A stretch of DNA of 64,000 bases from Cytophagales bacterium (GTDB taxonomy: Bacteria > Bacteroidota > Bacteroidia > Cytophagales > Cyclobacteriaceae): assembly GCA_020402945.1 (NCBI GenBank), contig JADBYQ010000016.1, positions 1 to 64,000 of the forward strand. The letters run 5' to 3'. This document shows, piece after piece, positions 61,532 through 64,000 of this stretch. The position numbers and the translations under genes were made by a program. The notes below the pieces were generated by a model, which was not told the DNA's origin, searched no databases, and saw nothing but the letters and a program-made list of their open reading frames with translations. Position 1 is the stretch's first letter. Each line of letters begins with the position of its first letter.

Positions 61532-62170
61532 ATGCAACATTTTTCGATTTCCTCGATCCAAACCTGGGAACGGTTTTATCGCGCCAACTTTGTTAATAGT
61601 CTCACCGGTTTCAAATCAGTTAGCTTGATTGGTACAATTAGTCAAAGTGGGCAAACTAATCTTGCCATCTTTAGTAGCGTGGTACATTTGGGTTCAGATC
61701 CTGCACTTATTGGGTTTATCAATCGGCCCATCAAAGCAGCTCCGCATACACTTGCCAATATTCAATCAACTGGGACTTATACGATTAATCACGTTCATCC
61801 ATCCTTTTTAGAATTGGCACATCAAACAAGTGCCAAATACCCCGAGGAGGTAAGTGAGTTTGACGAACTTGGTCTTACACAGGAATTTTTTGATGCTACA
61901 GCGGCACCTTTTGTAAAAGAGAGTAAAGTAAAGTATGCCTTAACGTTGGAACAAATCATTCCCATAAAAGTCAACAATACGTTTTTGGTAATTGGAAAAC
62001 TACAACACGTAGCAATAGGTGAGAATATTCTTTTATCGGATGGTTTTCTCGAGCTTGATAAGGCCTCATCAATATGCAGCAACGGAATAGACGCTTATTA
62101 TTCAACTCAATTGATTGATCGCTATGAGTATGCTAAGCCCGGGGTAAAACCCGAAACGTTAGCGAAATAG
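61532..62170 (+). CDS. Flavin reductase family protein (flavoredoxin-like)
   Basis: 212 aa. Split-barrel FMN-binding fold: NFVNSLTGFKSVSLIGTI, NLAIFSSVVHLGSDPALIGF (FMN contacts), TGTYTINHV and LVIGKLQHVAIGE are typical. It is 47 bp after the cryptochrome-like gene, so it extends the redox cluster. It could reduce free FMN or act as an electron carrier. Confidence 0.87.
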   Translation: MQHFSISSIQTWERFYRANFVNSLTGFKSVSLIGTISQSGQTNLAIFSSVVHLGSDPALIGFINRPIKAAPHTLANIQSTGTYTINHVHPSFLELAHQTSAKYPEEVSEFDELGLTQEFFDATAAPFVKESKVKYALTLEQIIPIKVNNTFLVIGKLQHVAIGENILLSDGFLELDKASSICSNGIDAYYSTQLIDRYEYAKPGVKPETLAK

Positions 62171-62296
62171 AGTCCGCCAAGATTCTTTTGATAGCCAACA
62201 AAAATGTGCGATTCTATCGCTATTGATTTGTTTTTGCTTGCTTAAAAGACAAAAACGCATTAATTGTGTTTATAAAGCAGGGTGTAAAAGTTTGCC

Positions 62297-63202
62297 ATGA
62301 CAACAATTTCTACCGTATTCAACTCAGTGTATTCAAAAATACTATCCGAAGAAGCTCGCAAAAAAAGTGAAGTCGTCATTGTGATTATCGCTATTGTCAG
62401 CTTCTTGCTTCATCTTTTACTGATCTTTCTAGTTGATTTAAAAGTGGTCGCCTTCGATGGATACAAAGAACTTTTTAATAATCCCATTGCAGCAATCTAT
62501 ACGCCATTTTCTTTCATTTTGATTTATGAAGTTTATCTGCTCATTTACTATCTCCCCAAATCAACCACTACCTACATCGGGAAACAATACGAGATCATGA
62601 CGCTAATTGTGATCAGAAGAATTTTTAAAGACTTATCTCAATTGCAGCTGACACCCGATTGGTTTAAAGTACCCAGCGATCTTCTACTGACTTATGATTT
62701 AATAGCAACTATGGTTCTCTTTTTGTTAATTCTTTTGTTCTATCGGCTTAATCGAAAAAGTGCAGTCGATTCGGAGCCAGGCGAACTTTCATCGGAAATA
62801 GCCCAGTTCATCAAGATGAAAACGATTATCGCTAAGTGCCTTGTGCCCATCTTTGTGCTACTAGCCATCTTTAGTCTGGGCGAGTGGATCTATGATAGTT
62901 TTTTCTCGCCAAACCACCATATGACATCTATTCAAGATGTGAATAAAATATTTTTTGATAACTGCTTTACCATCTTGATTTTAACAGATGTACTACTACT
63001 ATTGATCTCCTTTTTGCACACCGATAAATTCAATAGAGTCATTCGAAATTCAGGCTTTATTATTTCCACTATTCTGATAAAACTTTCCTTTGGAATTGAA
63101 GGCTTGTTAAACATTATCTTGATTGTGGTGGCAGTATTATTTGGGGTGATTATTTTGGCGATTCATAATCAATTTGATAGGCTGAAGCCAAAGCCGCTGT
63201 AG
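62297..63202 (+). CDS. Hypothetical membrane protein, 301 aa
   Basis: About six or seven hydrophobic segments (for example VVIVIIAIVSFLLHLLLIFL, TMVLFLLILLFYRL), with an N-terminal soluble part. I recognise no motif. It may have its own promoter. It ends 2 bp before the stop of the convergent MpaB-like gene. Confidence 0.65.
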   Translation: MTTISTVFNSVYSKILSEEARKKSEVVIVIIAIVSFLLHLLLIFLVDLKVVAFDGYKELFNNPIAAIYTPFSFILIYEVYLLIYYLPKSTTTYIGKQYEIMTLIVIRRIFKDLSQLQLTPDWFKVPSDLLLTYDLIATMVLFLLILLFYRLNRKSAVDSEPGELSSEIAQFIKMKTIIAKCLVPIFVLLAIFSLGEWIYDSFFSPNHHMTSIQDVNKIFFDNCFTILILTDVLLLLISFLHTDKFNRVIRNSGFIISTILIKLSFGIEGLLNIILIVVAVLFGVIILAIHNQFDRLKPKPL

Positions 63203-63204
63203 GT

Positions 63205-64000
63205 TTACGCGATAAACTTCTTCTTCAGTAGTGAGTGCTGCGAAAGCATTTTTTGATAACTATCAGGTTTCACAGATAGCAGGCTTTGCAAGGACTTAAT
63301 TGTACTTACCGTTGCAGCTAACTTGTCTCGAATAGGATCGCTTACAATTCCAATGTATTCTGCCACTTCATTCCCCAGATAAAATCGAATTTGAGAAGAC
63401 ACCAAGTCTGACTGGTCACGGGGAACACTCACTTTATAGTAACTCAATAATTCTTTGGTTAGGATGATCCCCTCTTCTGTCTTTTTGAAATTCCTGATCT
63501 TAATGGTAGTCGCTAATTGCCGTGCCTCTAGAAAGGACGATGGTAGTAGTGCCTCATCGATATTCATCTGATAGCCAATGTATCGCCAGGTAAAAAGAAA
63601 ATCTTCTTTCTCTTTGTCGGAGAGAATATAACCCGATTGCTGCATGCCCAGCAGAATCACATAAGAGAAAGCCAAATTCGTACCCGCCATGTCTTCTTGA
63701 TTAATGGGCACGCCCCACTCCATATTCCAAGTCGGTTGCTTTCTTAAATAGTACCTTGAGAGTGCATGAATCAGCCGCACTTTGTTAATGTGGATGTGAC
63801 CCGTCTCTCCATTTTCTAGAGTTCCTGGAGTTAAGACTGAAATAACGAACGATGCGGTATCTAGCAATCGCTTCCCGGGCGAATTGCGCATCTTGTCTGA
63901 TAAATAAAGTGCTTTATTTCCGGGGGATGCCGCATAGCAATAGGGTAGTGACATTGCGCCAAGCAAAGCCATCATCTCCAAAGCATACTGTTTGAAAATT
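63205..64000 (-). CDS. Oxygenase MpaB / DUF2236-like protein, 5' end missing
   Basis: The frame stays open to the right edge (codons I-F-K-Q-Y-A-L before the internal TTG at 63981), so the gene continues outside. The visible 265 residues contain LLGAMSLPYCYAASPGN, TGHIHINKVRLIHALSRYYL (with the histidines expected for heme binding), INQEDMAGTNLAFSYV and a helical C-terminus. They resemble the C-terminal two thirds of MpaB-like, ER-bound or latex-clearing type oxygenases. These use heme to cleave or oxidise lipids or polymers. Substrate unknown. Confidence 0.78.
   Translation of the reverse strand, partial: IFKQYALEMMALLGAMSLPYCYAASPGNKALYLSDKMRNSPGKRLLDTASFVISVLTPGTLENGETGHIHINKVRLIHALSRYYLRKQPTWNMEWGVPINQEDMAGTNLAFSYVILLGMQQSGYILSDKEKEDFLFTWRYIGYQMNIDEALLPSSFLEARQLATTIKIRNFKKTEEGIILTKELLSYYKVSVPRDQSDLVSSQIRFYLGNEVAEYIGIVSDPIRDKLAATVSTIKSLQSLLSVKPDSYQKMLSQHSLLKKKFIA

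Overview
The window looks like a chromosomal segment of a Bacteroidota bacterium, most likely order Cytophagales. This rests on the protein families (AAA/DUF4143 ATPases, Lacal_2735-like and DUF2256 small proteins, TlpA lipoproteins, an RRM protein, a 7TMR-DISM kinase), on moderate to low GC, on the near absence of Shine-Dalgarno sequences, and on TAnnTTTG-type promoter boxes at 42905-42912 (minus strand), 51772-51779 and 56519-56526. No phage, plasmid functions or CRISPR array are visible.

Layout. 1-1110 is a gene-poor repeat region with remnants of a REP-associated (Y1) transposase flanked by hairpins. 1115-4459 holds a small orphan gene and a membrane protein/7TM protein/histidine kinase/response regulator cassette. 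4460-5336 is a mosaic of mobile palindromic elements. 5337-13441 carries a 7TMR-DISM kinase, FadH, a PLD-like protein, an IS remnant, an RRM protein and a DASS transporter. 13513-14787 is an AAA ATPase gene bracketed by two copies of one 43-bp palindrome. 14814-19159 (minus) is an RMD1/C39 peptidase/RLAN-RimK ATP-grasp/GCS2 operon, a likely peptide-ligase system. 19368-23471 holds S1/P1 nuclease, DUF4440, VF530, AsnB and a DUF1080 lipoprotein. 23468-26391 is a type II restriction-modification island (Vsr, small regulator, C5 methylase, NgoBV-like nuclease) with a palindromic operator. 26400-36821 is metabolic and envelope or protein quality control (GlcD-like oxidase, NlpC/P60, glycosylasparaginase, CutC, tRNA-Ala, two HtrA proteases, ALDH, Hsp20). 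37012-40506 is a putative outer-membrane metalloprotease behind a toxin-antitoxin pair. 40576-46275 has small membrane proteins, a desaturase with a leader terminator, an ABC module and a CPD photolyase. 46347-51379 has a second AAA/DUF4143 ATPase, an alpha/beta-hydrolase-fold protein lacking its nucleophile, TlpA and YceI. 51860-57957 has a PhyH dioxygenase, tRNA-Cys, a sterol-desaturase-like protein, a CpcT-like protein, NhaC and a SAM-I riboswitch-controlled trans-sulfuration enzyme. 58015-61485 is a DoxX/SDR/flavin reductase/DUF2256/cryptochrome-like cluster. The window ends in an MpaB-like oxygenase gene cut by the right edge.

The most notable observations are (i) a miniature inverted-repeat element (CCCAGATTATGCATTAG termini, TTTAA target) inserted into one copy of a REP-like doublet whose empty counterpart lies at the left end of the window; (ii) the RMD1/C39/ATP-grasp/GCS2 operon; (iii) the AAA ATPase cassette with matching palindromes; (iv) several enzymes that lack key residues (alpha/beta hydrolase Ser to Ala, SDR Tyr to Val, cryptochrome-like protein without Fe-S cysteines, PLD-like protein with HSN in place of HxK); and (v) a promoter-terminator leader in front of a fatty-acid desaturase. 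All calls come from reading the sequence; no database search was run.
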